This document shows, piece after piece, positions 9,048 through 16,009 of a stretch of 64,000 nt of DNA (within the stretch, counting starts at the first letter, position 1; every line of letters starts with the position of its first letter). The stretch comes from Butyricicoccus porcorum (GTDB lineage: Bacteria > Bacillota > Clostridia > Oscillospirales > Butyricicoccaceae), in NCBI RefSeq assembly GCF_002157465.1, contig NZ_NHOC01000005.1:9134-73133 (forward strand). The letters are read 5' to 3'. A model generated the notes under the pieces. It did not search any database, was not told the origin of the DNA, and worked only from the letters and a program-made list of their open reading frames with translations. The position numbers were made by a program, and so were the translations under genes.

Positions 9048-10664
9048 ATGAAATTGAGTCTGGAAAATCTGGAAAAGAAGGTAAACTGGAAGGGCTATCG
9101 CCTCCCGGACTACGACATTGCGGATATGCGCGCAAAAACAAAAGCTGAGCCAACCTGGCTGCACATCGGCGCAGGAAATATTTTCCGTGCGTTCCCGGCT
9201 GTACTGGCACAGCGTATGCTGACCGCCGGCCTGACGGACAAGGGCATTATCTGCTGCGAGGCATATGATGAGGAGATCATCGACAAGGCGTTCCGCCCGT
9301 TTGACAATCTGTCCATCTGTGTCACGCTGTATGCCGACGGCGCACTGAAGAAGGAAGTTGTCGGCTCAATCGCCGAATCCCTCAAAATGAGCGCAGAATT
9401 TGACCGCGTGCGCGAAATCTTCTGTAACCCGTCGCTGCAAATGGTCTCCCTGACGATCACGGAAAAGGCATATATTCTGCGTGGTCCGGACAGGAATTAT
9501 CTTCCGGACGTACAGGCAGATATGGAAAACGGCCCGGTCGGCTGCCGCAGCTTCATGGGTAAGCTGGCATGCCTGTGCCTGCGCCGTATGCATGCGTGCG
9601 GCACACCGATTGCCCTGGTTTCCATGGACAACTGCTCCAACAACGGCTATCGCCTCCAGCGCGCTATGTTTGAGATTATCAACAGCTGGTTCCAGCACGG
9701 CAAGATCGATGCGATGGAATTCTCGTATCTGACCGGTCAGGTCTCCTATCCGCGCACCATGATTGATAAGATCACCCCGTTTCCGAGCTCGAAGATTGCA
9801 ACCGTCCTGCGCAAGGATGGTCTGGATTTGGTCAAGCCAGCGAAGACCGAAAAGGGCAGCTGGGTTTCCTGCTTCGTCAACACGGAGTCCCCGCAGTACC
9901 TGTTGATGGAGGATCTGTTCCCGAACGGACATCCGCCGCTGGAGCAGCTCGGCATCATCTTCACCTCCGGTCGCATCGTCGAAAAGAGCATGGAGATGAA
10001 GGCATGCTCCACGCTGAACCCGATGGATACCGCAATGGCGGAATTTGGCATGCTCCTCGGCTACGAGACGATCAACTGCATCGTGCATGATGACGATATC
10101 CGCACGTTTATCACCAACCTCAGCCATGTCGAATGCATGCCGCTTGGTGCTGACCCGGGCGTTCTCGATCCGGATGAATTCGTCCATGAGATTCTGACTG
10201 TCCGCTATCCGAACCCGTACCTGAACGATACGGCAGCGCGCATCATGACTGACACCTCGCAGAAGGTTGGCACGCGTTATGGCCAGATTCTGAGCAATTA
10301 CTATAATTCTCCGGTTCCGATGCACCGCGTTTCTCATCTGCGCTTTATCCCGCTCGCCATTGCAGGCTGGTTGCGTTACCTGCTCGGCGTGGATGACAAC
10401 GGTGAGCCGATGCAGCTCAGCCCCGATCCGCTGATGGAGTCCCTGCGCGGCAAGCTGGAAGGCATCACGCTCGGCAGCACGGCAACCTATGAGCAGCTGT
10501 ATCCGATTCTGTCCGACCGCACACTGTTTGGTGTAAACCTGTTTGAAATCGGCTGCGGCGATCGCGTCATTGAATATTTCAACGAGCTGATTGCAGGCCC
10601 GGGCGCTGTCCGCGCAACGCTGCACAAGAGATGCAACGACAAGGACACGGATCTGCTCATCTGA
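9048..10664 (+). CDS. Mannitol dehydrogenase-family oxidoreductase
   Basis: NAD(P)-dependent polyol/uronate dehydrogenase of the mannitol dehydrogenase family (mannitol, fructuronate, tagaturonate and altronate reductases). The 538-residue length fits the long-chain group. The N-terminal Rossmann motif is HIGAGNIFRAF near residue 43, and VSMDNCSNNGYRLQ corresponds to the family substrate-domain entry. The usual catalytic KxxxxNxxH segment appears altered (MKACSTLNPMDTAM). I prefer ATG 9048 because GGTGAG stands 7 bp upstream; the ATG 15 bp earlier has its purines directly adjacent. The gene stands alone and the sugar cannot be named. Confidence 0.8.
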   Translation: MKLSLENLEKKVNWKGYRLPDYDIADMRAKTKAEPTWLHIGAGNIFRAFPAVLAQRMLTAGLTDKGIICCEAYDEEIIDKAFRPFDNLSICVTLYADGALKKEVVGSIAESLKMSAEFDRVREIFCNPSLQMVSLTITEKAYILRGPDRNYLPDVQADMENGPVGCRSFMGKLACLCLRRMHACGTPIALVSMDNCSNNGYRLQRAMFEIINSWFQHGKIDAMEFSYLTGQVSYPRTMIDKITPFPSSKIATVLRKDGLDLVKPAKTEKGSWVSCFVNTESPQYLLMEDLFPNGHPPLEQLGIIFTSGRIVEKSMEMKACSTLNPMDTAMAEFGMLLGYETINCIVHDDDIRTFITNLSHVECMPLGADPGVLDPDEFVHEILTVRYPNPYLNDTAARIMTDTSQKVGTRYGQILSNYYNSPVPMHRVSHLRFIPLAIAGWLRYLLGVDDNGEPMQLSPDPLMESLRGKLEGITLGSTATYEQLYPILSDRTLFGVNLFEIGCGDRVIEYFNELIAGPGAVRATLHKRCNDKDTDLLI

Positions 10665-10733
10665 CCGCACTTTTCTTTTTGCACCGTACTTTTCTTTCTC
10701 CACCGTACTTTTCTTTCTACATAGAAAGAAAAG
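10664..10733 (+). repeat. Three 19-bp tandem repeats ending in a palindrome
   Basis: Three 19-bp units (10664-10682, 10683-10701, 10702-10720), each ACCGYACTTTTCTTT plus four bases, begin at the last base of the stop codon. The third unit continues into a perfect inverted repeat: CTTTTCTTTCTA (10708-10719) and TAGAAAGAAAAG (10722-10733) with a 2-base centre. Confidence 0.75.
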
Positions 10734-10829
10734 CAGGCAAAAGAAAGATGTCTTGCTCGCTCCCGCGAGCGCGAACCTGTCGGACAGACGGTCCGCCGGT
10801 TCGCCCCATCAGACACAGCATCCAATCAA

Positions 10830-10859
10830 AAGCCATTGCCCTCGGGCAATGGCTTTTTT
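10830..10859 (+). terminator. Terminator, oxidoreductase unit
   Basis: An 11-bp stem (AAGCCATTGCC with GGCAATGGCTT) is followed directly by T6, about 165 bp after the oxidoreductase stop. Confidence 0.85.
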
Positions 10860-10895
10860 CGTGAGTTCTTCCATCATATGACAGTTTGAAAAAGC

Positions 10896-10928
10896 AAAAA
10901 AACAGCAGGCTCCAAACGGAACCTGCTG
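10896..10928 (-). terminator. Terminator after rplL
   Basis: Minus-strand stem CAGCAGG/CCTGCTG extended by GGTTCC-like pairing and followed by T7, 28 bp after the rplL stop. It closes the ribosomal unit before any rpoB. Confidence 0.88.
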
Positions 10929-10955
10929 TAAATTTTGATCCGATGTAAGAATCTC

Positions 10956-11327
10956 TTACTTCAGCTCTACAGAAGCGCCAGCCTCTTCCAGCTGAGCCTT
11001 GATGGACTCTGCGTCTTCCTTGGAAGCGCCTTCCTTGATGGTGGACGGAGCCTCGTCAACCTTAGCCTTAGCTTCCTTCAGACCCAGACCGGTGATCGCA
11101 CGAACAACCTTGATAACGTTGATCTTCTTGTCGCCTGCGGAAGTCAGGACAACGTCGAACTCGGTCTTCTCTTCAGCAGCAGCAGCCTCGCCGCCAGCAG
11201 CAGCACCACCAGCAACAGCTACCGGAGTAGCGGATACGCCGAATTCTTCTTCCAGAGCCTTAACCAGCTCAGCCAGTTCCAGAACCTTCAGTTCCTTGAC
11301 GGCATCAATAATTTCATTGACAGTCAT
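10956..11327 (-). CDS. rplL: Ribosomal protein bL12 (L7/L12)
   Basis: Stalk protein that recruits GTPase factors to the 50S subunit. The 123 residues show the N-terminal dimerisation helix region ([25 protein letters not shown]), an Ala/Gly-rich hinge at about residues 37-53, and the C-terminal domain with the conserved [18 protein letters not shown] 11327 is the start because GGAGGT lies 7 bp upstream; the ATG at 11342 would sit inside the ribosome site. It follows rplJ by 70 bp and is the last gene of the unit. Confidence 0.97.
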   Translation of the reverse strand: MTVNEIIDAVKELKVLELAELVKALEEEFGVSATPVAVAGGAAAGGEAAAAEEKTEFDVVLTSAGDKKINVIKVVRAITGLGLKEAKAKVDEAPSTIKEGASKEDAESIKAQLEEAGASVELK

Positions 11328-11397
11328 GGTAGTAACCTCCAAATTTCAAAATTAAATGTGTGGGGATTGGGAACGTTACGTTCCCTGCACGCAGAAC

Positions 11398-11952
11398 TTA
11401 TTCTGCTGCTTCAGCAGTCTTCTCAGCGACCAGAGTGGAAACCAGAGCTTCCTGATCTGCCTCGCCCTTCTCAGCGATTGCGTTAAGCGCAATAGCGAGC
11501 TGCATAATCGGGTAGTTGAAGCTGTAGAGCGTCTGAGCGATAAGGACTTCCTTGCTCGGCAGCTTGGCCAGTTCGTCAACCTTGGATACCGGTACTACTG
11601 CACCTTCCAGGAAACCAACCTTGACATTGAAGTTTTCGTGATCCTTTGCGAACTTGCTGAGGATCTTAGCCGGAGCGACAACGTCGTCAGAGCCGATTGC
11701 GATAGCGGTGGTGCCATGCAGGTGCTCGATGAAGCCGTCGAAGCCCAGCTCCTGTGCAGCGAACTTCAGCATGGTGTTCTTTACAACGCTGTACTCAACA
11801 CCAGCCTCGCGCAGCTCCTTACGGAGAGCGGTATCATCTGCTACGTTGATGCCCTTGTAGTCAACCAGGACACCAGCCGGGGAATTCTTGATCTTTTCAA
11901 CCAGAGAAGCAACCTGTGCCTTCTTCTGTTCCAGAACCTTTGCGTTAGGCAT
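11398..11952 (-). CDS. rplJ: Ribosomal protein uL10
   Basis: Stalk base protein that anchors L7/L12 dimers. The product from ATG 11952 (MPNAKVLEQKKAQV) has 184 residues, with DYKGINVADDTALRKELREAG, VVKNTMLKFA and a C-terminal alanine/glutamate tail that binds L12. A GGAGGTGAAA ribosome site precedes the start. It is preceded by an L10 leader and an intrinsic terminator, the usual autoregulatory arrangement in which the L10-L12 complex represses its own mRNA. Confidence 0.97.
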   Translation of the reverse strand: MPNAKVLEQKKAQVASLVEKIKNSPAGVLVDYKGINVADDTALRKELREAGVEYSVVKNTMLKFAAQELGFDGFIEHLHGTTAIAIGSDDVVAPAKILSKFAKDHENFNVKVGFLEGAVVPVSKVDELAKLPSKEVLIAQTLYSFNYPIMQLAIALNAIAEKGEADQEALVSTLVAEKTAEAAE

Positions 11953-11987
11953 AGTCTGTTTCACCTCCATAAAAATGATAGGGACAT

Positions 11988-12023
11988 GAAAAAATGCCCT
12001 TCTGCTCAAAGACAGAAGGGCAT
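11988..12023 (-). terminator. Attenuator hairpin in the rplJ leader
   Basis: ATGCCCTTCTG pairs with CAGAAGGGCAT around an 8-base loop and is followed on the transcript by U6, about 40 bp before rplJ. Placed after the L10 leader and before the ribosome site, it should give premature termination within the leader. Confidence 0.85.
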
Positions 12024-12057
12024 GAAAAATCATCAGATGAAAATTCTCATCAAAATG

Positions 12058-12116
12058 CTTGCCTCGGCAGGATGACTTGCGCCAGTTAGGATGGTTGTCC
12101 ATCTCCTGCTGTCTTT
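12058..12116 (-). promoter_or_regulatory. L10 leader (ribosomal protein autoregulatory RNA)
   Basis: On the minus strand the transcript contains AGACAGCAGGAGAUGG and then CAUCCUGCCGAGGC, the conserved halves of the Rfam L10 leader fold. The element begins within about 10 nt of the predicted transcription start and ends just before the attenuator. Binding of L10(L12)4 is the known ligand in this family. Confidence 0.9.
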
Positions 12117-12130
12117 GAACGAGCTATTAA

Positions 12131-12159
12131 ATTATAACAGCTGTCCGCCAGCCTGTCAA
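12131..12159 (-). promoter_or_regulatory. Consensus promoter of rplJL
   Basis: TTGACA (12154-12159) and TATAAT (12131-12136) on the minus strand with a 17-bp spacer: a perfect sigma-A promoter lying just after rplA. Confidence 0.93.
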
Positions 12160-12175
12160 GGCTTTTGGAAAAAAT

Positions 12176-12874
12176 TTAGTTAGAACCCAGCTTTGCAGCG
12201 TTGACCTTGACACCCGGGCCCATGGTCGAAGCGACAACACAGGAGCGGATATACTGGCCCTTTGCAGCAGCCGGCTTTGCCTTGATGATTGCGTTCATCA
12301 GGGTGTTGAAGTTCTCAGCGAGCTTCTCGGTACCGAAGGAAACCTTGCCGATCGGGCAGTGGATGATGTTGGTCTTGTCCAGACGATACTCGATCTTACC
12401 AGCCTTTGCTTCCTTGACAGCCTTGGCAACGTCCATCGTTACGGTGCCTGCCTTCGGGTTCGGCATCAGGCCCTTCGGGCCAAGAACGCGGCCCAGACGG
12501 CCAACCAGGCCCATCATGTCCGGGCTTGCGATAACGACGTCGTAGTCGAAGAAGTTTTCCTTCTGGATGCGCTGAACCATATCCTCAGCACCTACGAACT
12601 CAGCGCCTGCGTCGATAGCAGCCTGTGCCTTGTCGCCCTTAGCGAAGACAAGAACACGAACCTGCTTACCGGTGCCGTTCGGCAGAACGATAGCGCCGCG
12701 AACCTGCTGGTCAGCGTGACGGGAGTCAACGCCCAGCTTTACGTGAATTTCTACAGTCTCATCGAACTTGGCCTTGGCAGTCTTTACGACGGTGTCCAGA
12801 GCCTCTTCGGTGTCATAGAGCTTGCTGCGATCTACGAGCTTTGCGCTCTCAATATACTTTTTACCTTTGCGCAC
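12176..12874 (-). CDS. rplA: Ribosomal protein uL1
   Basis: Large-subunit L1-stalk protein. The 232 residues contain the family signatures [28 protein letters not shown], the [21 protein letters not shown] loop and [15 protein letters not shown]. The start is GTG at 12874, supported by AAAGGAGG 8 bp upstream. It follows rplK by 111 bp. L1 often represses its own operon by binding mRNA near rplK-rplA; I cannot identify a specific site here. Confidence 0.97.
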   Translation of the reverse strand: MRKGKKYIESAKLVDRSKLYDTEEALDTVVKTAKAKFDETVEIHVKLGVDSRHADQQVRGAIVLPNGTGKQVRVLVFAKGDKAQAAIDAGAEFVGAEDMVQRIQKENFFDYDVVIASPDMMGLVGRLGRVLGPKGLMPNPKAGTVTMDVAKAVKEAKAGKIEYRLDKTNIIHCPIGKVSFGTEKLAENFNTLMNAIIKAKPAAAKGQYIRSCVVASTMGPGVKVNAAKLGSN

Positions 12875-12985
12875 GATAAATATCCTCCTTTAGTGGTTAA
12901 TTCGGAAACGAAGTTCCTCCCACCAGACGGCACGGGCTGCCGTCAGCACATGAATATGAATAACTCAGGTCTTCGGGCAAAAAAC

Positions 12986-13411
12986 TTACTCGGAGACGGT
13001 GATGCCCATGGAACGGGCGGTGCCTGCGATCATGCTCATAGCAGCTTCGATGGAAGCAGCGTTGAGGTCCGGCATCTTGGTCTCTGCAATCTTGCGTACG
13101 TCCTCGATGCTGATGGTAGCAACCTTGGTCTTGTTCGGAACTGCGGAACCGCTCTGGATGTTGCATGCCTTCTTAATCAGGACAGCAGCCGGAGGGGTCT
13201 TGGTAACGAAGGAGAACGAACGGTCTGCATATACCGTGATGATGACCGGGATGATCATGCCTGCGTCATTCTTGGTGCGCTCGTTGAATTCCTTGGTGAA
13301 AGCCATGATGTTAACACCATGCTGGCCCAGTGCCGGACCTACCGGAGGAGCGGGGGTTGCCTTGCCTGCCGGAATCTGAAGCTTGATAAATCCTACTACT
13401 TTCTGTGCCAT
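12986..13411 (-). CDS. rplK: Ribosomal protein uL11
   Basis: Component of the GTPase-associated centre, next to the L7/L12 stalk. The 141-residue product matches the family length, with the proline-rich [19 protein letters not shown] loop targeted by thiostrepton-class antibiotics and [13 protein letters not shown]. The ATG at 13411 has GGAGGTG 8 bp upstream. It follows nusG by 91 bp. Confidence 0.97.
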   Translation of the reverse strand: MAQKVVGFIKLQIPAGKATPAPPVGPALGQHGVNIMAFTKEFNERTKNDAGMIIPVIITVYADRSFSFVTKTPPAAVLIKKACNIQSGSAVPNKTKVATISIEDVRKIAETKMPDLNAASIEAAMSMIAGTARSMGITVSE

Positions 13412-13502
13412 TTGTATAGCACCTCCTTGAAGAATGTGGTAATGGCGAGACGCTTGTCATCTCAGAAGATGGACGCGCTCTCCCACCTGCCAGACGAGGA
13501 CA

Positions 13503-14036
13503 TCAGTCCTCAACGACTTCGACCTGATTGAGTTCGAGCTCAACCGGGGTCTCGCGTCCGAACACGGGAATGGTAATGCGAACCCGGTTCTGTCCCACGT
13601 CGATTTCATCGACGACGCCGACGAAGTCGACGAACGGGCCGCCGCAGACGCGAACGGAATCACCGACCTTGTAGCTGATCTCAACCTCAACGTCGCGTGT
13701 GTTTGCACCCCACTGTGCAGCCTCCTCGTCGGTGAGCGGGAGCGGCTTGTTGGAGTTGGGGCTGACGAAACCGGTGCAGCCGCGCGTGTTGCGCACGAGA
13801 TACCAGCTTTCGTCGGTGAGGATCATTTTAACCAGAACGTAACCCGGGAACAGCTTGCGCTCCACCTCGCGGGTCTTGCCGTCCTTTACCTCGCGGACGG
13901 TCTCGACCGGAATGGTCACGTCGGTGATGAGATCATACAGCTTGCGGTTTTCAACCGCCTTCATAATGGACGAGGCTACCTTGTTTTCGTAGCCGGAATA
14001 GGTATGAATGACATACCACTTAGGTGTTTCAGACAT
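13503..14036 (-). CDS. nusG: Transcription antitermination/termination factor NusG
   Basis: RNA polymerase elongation factor that couples transcription with translation or pausing. The 177 residues comprise an NGN domain (KWYVIHTYSGYENKVA, LFPGYVLVKM, SWYLVRNTRGCTGFV) and a C-terminal KOW domain from about residue 125 (VGDSVRVCGGPFVDFVG). It lies between secE and rplK in the conserved order secE-nusG-rplK-rplA. Confidence 0.96.
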   Translation of the reverse strand: MSETPKWYVIHTYSGYENKVASSIMKAVENRKLYDLITDVTIPVETVREVKDGKTREVERKLFPGYVLVKMILTDESWYLVRNTRGCTGFVSPNSNKPLPLTDEEAAQWGANTRDVEVEISYKVGDSVRVCGGPFVDFVGVVDEIDVGQNRVRITIPVFGRETPVELELNQVEVVED

Positions 14037-14056
14037 CAGTTCTCAAACCTTTCCGC

Positions 14057-14320
14057 TTACGCAGCCACAGTAATCAGCGTTGTAATGCCCAGATTAAAGA
14101 TTGCATCCAGAATCCAGATGAACACGCCGACAACCAGAATGGTGGCTACAACGATAAGTGTATTGTTCACTGTCTGCTTGCGGGTCGGCCACACGATCTT
14201 CTTGCATTCGCTCGTCAGATCGCGGAACCACTTGCCAATTCTGGAAAAGAAGCCCGGCTTCTTCTCCTTTGCGGAGTTCTTCTGCTTCTTCTCAGAAGCG
14301 TTCTGCTCTTTCTTAGCCAT
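14057..14320 (-). CDS. secE: Preprotein translocase subunit SecE
   Basis: Small essential subunit of the SecYEG channel. The 87-residue protein has a lysine-rich N-terminus, the conserved amphipathic segment (EFRDLTSECKKIVWPTRKQ-like, here WFRDLTSECKKIVWPTRK) and one C-terminal membrane helix of about 22 residues. It lies 20 bp upstream of nusG and 23 bp downstream of rpmG. Confidence 0.95.
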   Translation of the reverse strand: MAKKEQNASEKKQKNSAKEKKPGFFSRIGKWFRDLTSECKKIVWPTRKQTVNNTLIVVATILVVGVFIWILDAIFNLGITTLITVAA

Positions 14321-14343
14321 GAAGCCGTATCCTTTCTCCAGCC

Positions 14344-14493
14344 TTACTTGCTCTCACGATGCAACGTGTGCTTCCGGCAGAACGGGCAGTACTTGTTCAT
14401 CTCGAGACGCTCGGGATTGTTCTTCTTGTTTTTCATTGTGTCGTAGTTTCTCTGCTTGCACTCGGTGCATGCCAGGGTTACCTTAACGCGCAT
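14344..14493 (-). CDS. rpmG: Ribosomal protein bL33
   Basis: A 49-residue gene that I translated from the minus strand: it begins [17 protein letters not shown] and ends [14 protein letters not shown]. Two CxxC pairs (CTEC, CPFC) form a zinc ribbon, so this is the zinc-binding (C+) form of L33. A GGAGGTGCCGTT ribosome site precedes ATG 14493. It heads rpmG-secE-nusG-rplK-rplA. Confidence 0.96.
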   Translation of the reverse strand: MRVKVTLACTECKQRNYDTMKNKKNNPERLEMNKYCPFCRKHTLHRESK

Positions 14494-14549
14494 AACGGCA
14501 CCTCCTTAAATAATTGCCTCCCTTTGCAGGCTGCTCTGCGTTTCAGAGC

Positions 14550-14597
14550 AAAAAAAATACCCTGCATAGGTGTTATCATTATAACACGCAGGGTATT
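14550..14597 (-). terminator. Terminator overlapping the rpmG promoter
   Basis: Minus-strand stem ATACCCTGC/GCAGGGTAT with an inner GTGTTAT/ATAACAC pairing, followed by T8. It would terminate transcripts from the two small genes upstream, yet its apical part contains the -10 of the next promoter. Confidence 0.75.
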
Positions 14598-14606
14598 TCT
14601 CGTCAA
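14578..14606 (-). promoter_or_regulatory. Promoter of rpmG-secE-nusG-rplKA
   Basis: TTGACG (14601-14606) and TATAAT (14578-14583) on the minus strand, spacer 17 bp. The -10 lies inside the terminator loop. Confidence 0.85.
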
Positions 14607-14647
14607 TGCTGTTTTTATTGATTCTTTTCCACAAATTTCAGTGCGCG

Positions 14648-15001
14648 TTACGCCGCTATAAACTCAACAATCCACATATATGCCACGAGGACGCAGTAGA
14701 TGCTGTAGCAGACGATCGTGACCTTGCGGCCCTTGTCCTGCTGGCGTGCGGCATACAGCCCGACGAGGCCGCCGACAAACGTAATCGGATAGCCGATCAG
14801 GCGCGACCATTTCCACGCGACAAACAGGCCGATTGCCATAACGGCAATTGCAACCAGGCTCATGCGGAAGCGCTTTTTTTCCTTCTGCTGCATTGCCTCG
14901 TCGACCTGAAGCTCCTGTTTGCGCTGCTGTTCGGTAACCGGTGCGCGATGGCTCTGCGCGCGTTTTTTGCCCTTTTTGCGGTTATTTTTGGATACTGCCA
15001 T
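14648..15001 (-). CDS. Small membrane protein, paralogue of its neighbour
   Basis: Unrecognised family. The 117 residues have a very basic start (MAVSKNNRKKGKKRAQSHRAP), a charged linker, then three hydrophobic stretches, the second carrying YPITFVGG. It is clearly related to the next gene upstream: same first 14 residues apart from one change, the same APV, YPITFVG and a matching VTIVCYSIYC/VTVICYIVYC helix. AAAGGAGC precedes ATG 15001. No function can be assigned; the orientation and positive tail suggest an inner-membrane protein with a cytosolic N-terminus. Confidence 0.75.
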   Translation of the reverse strand: MAVSKNNRKKGKKRAQSHRAPVTEQQRKQELQVDEAMQQKEKKRFRMSLVAIAVMAIGLFVAWKWSRLIGYPITFVGGLVGLYAARQQDKGRKVTIVCYSIYCVLVAYMWIVEFIAA

Positions 15002-15040
15002 GGATAAAGCTCCTTTGATTTGGTATTTGCCCGGAAAGGC

Positions 15041-15382
15041 TTATGACACTCTGCCGGTCAGCATGCCGATCCACATGCCTGCGACCGCGATACAGTAGAC
15101 GATATAACAGATCACGGTGACTTTATGCGGCCAGGTGTCCCATCTGGTTCTGACCAGTCCCATGACCGCGCCGACGAATGTGATCGGATAGAAGACCAGA
15201 CCGTATTGCGTGAACATCGCACCGAGGAAGCCTGCCAGCATAATAGCAAGGCCAGCCATATTGAACCAGTCATATCCTCCCCTGTTCGACGGCTCCTGCT
15301 TTTCCTCTGTCTGCCGCACCGGTGCGGCGTGTGCCTTTGTCCGTTTTTTGCCCTTTCGGCGGTTATTTTTGGATACTGCCAT
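15041..15382 (-). CDS. Small membrane protein, paralogue of its neighbour
   Basis: Unrecognised family, 113 residues, first gene of a two-gene unit. The N-terminus MAVSKNNRRKGKKRTKAH is highly basic; three hydrophobic segments follow, with YPITFVGAVMG in the middle. It is a tandem paralogue of the downstream gene. A strong ribosome site (GGAGGAGCGG) and a promoter at 15416-15444 support expression. The linkers differ completely, so the duplication is not recent. Confidence 0.75.
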   Translation of the reverse strand: MAVSKNNRRKGKKRTKAHAAPVRQTEEKQEPSNRGGYDWFNMAGLAIMLAGFLGAMFTQYGLVFYPITFVGAVMGLVRTRWDTWPHKVTVICYIVYCIAVAGMWIGMLTGRVS

Positions 15383-15415
15383 GTTTCCCGCTCCTCCTGC
15401 TCTCTACTGTCCTAT

Positions 15416-15444
15416 ATTATAGCAACCCGGCGCGCAAAGTGCAA
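15416..15444 (-). promoter_or_regulatory. Promoter of the paralogous small genes
   Basis: TTGCAC (15439-15444) and TATAAT (15416-15421) on the minus strand, spacer 17 bp; it is back to back with the ruvX promoter. Confidence 0.75.
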
Positions 15445-15450
15445 TGCAAT

Positions 15451-15479
15451 TTGCATCCCTCCCCTGCCTGTGCTACAAT
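15451..15479 (+). promoter_or_regulatory. Promoter of ruvX
   Basis: TTGCAT (15451-15456) and TACAAT (15474-15479), spacer 17 bp, with an extended TGC before the -10. Confidence 0.65.
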
Positions 15480-15509
15480 ACAAAAAACACACGACGGAAA
15501 GGAATCACT

Positions 15510-15929
15510 ATGAAAATCATGGGAATCGATTACGGCGACGCACGCACCGGCGTGTCGATCTCCGATCCGACCGGCTTTCTCGCCGGCTCGCCGCAGGTCA
15601 TCGCCACCTGGAACACCGAAGATCTTCTGGAGCAACTGACTGCACTCGCCAAAAAGGAAAAAATTGAAGAAATCGTGCTCGGCCTGCCGAAGAACATGAA
15701 CGCGACGCAGGGCGAACGCGCAGAAAAATGCAAGGCACTCGGTGTAGAGCTGGAAGCACGCACGGGTCTGCCCGTCATCTACTGGGACGAGCGCCGCACG
15801 ACCATCGAAGCGCACGCCATCCTGCACGCGTCCGGCAAAAAGCAGAAAAAGCACAAAAAAAATGTAGATGCCGTCGCCGCATCGCTGATTTTACAGGGCT
15901 ATCTGGATTTTAAGCGGATGCAGAGATGA
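15510..15929 (+). CDS. ruvX: Holliday-junction resolvase-like protein RuvX (YqgF)
   Basis: RNase H-fold nuclease of the YqgF family, linked to 16S rRNA maturation and to DNA recombination. The 139 residues show MGIDYGDARTGVSISD at the N-terminus, IVLGLPKNMNATQGE, and the catalytic YWDERRTTIEAHA and VDAVAASLIL segments. ATG 15510 has AAGGA 6 bp upstream. Monocistronic, with a strong terminator. In many Firmicutes it follows alaS/ireB; here it does not. Confidence 0.92.
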   Translation: MKIMGIDYGDARTGVSISDPTGFLAGSPQVIATWNTEDLLEQLTALAKKEKIEEIVLGLPKNMNATQGERAEKCKALGVELEARTGLPVIYWDERRTTIEAHAILHASGKKQKKHKKNVDAVAASLILQGYLDFKRMQR

Positions 15930-15967
15930 GCGCCCCGGATGCCTGATTGATATCGCCATACGCCAGC

Positions 15968-15998
15968 AAAGGCGCACTGCAATGCAGTGCGCCTTTTT
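15968..15998. terminator. Bidirectional terminator between ruvX and the M15 peptidase gene
   Basis: GGCGCACTG pairs with CAGTGCGCC, with AAA on the left and T5 on the right. It serves the converging genes on both strands. Confidence 0.85.
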
Positions 15999-16009
15999 CA
16001 TATTCCGCG

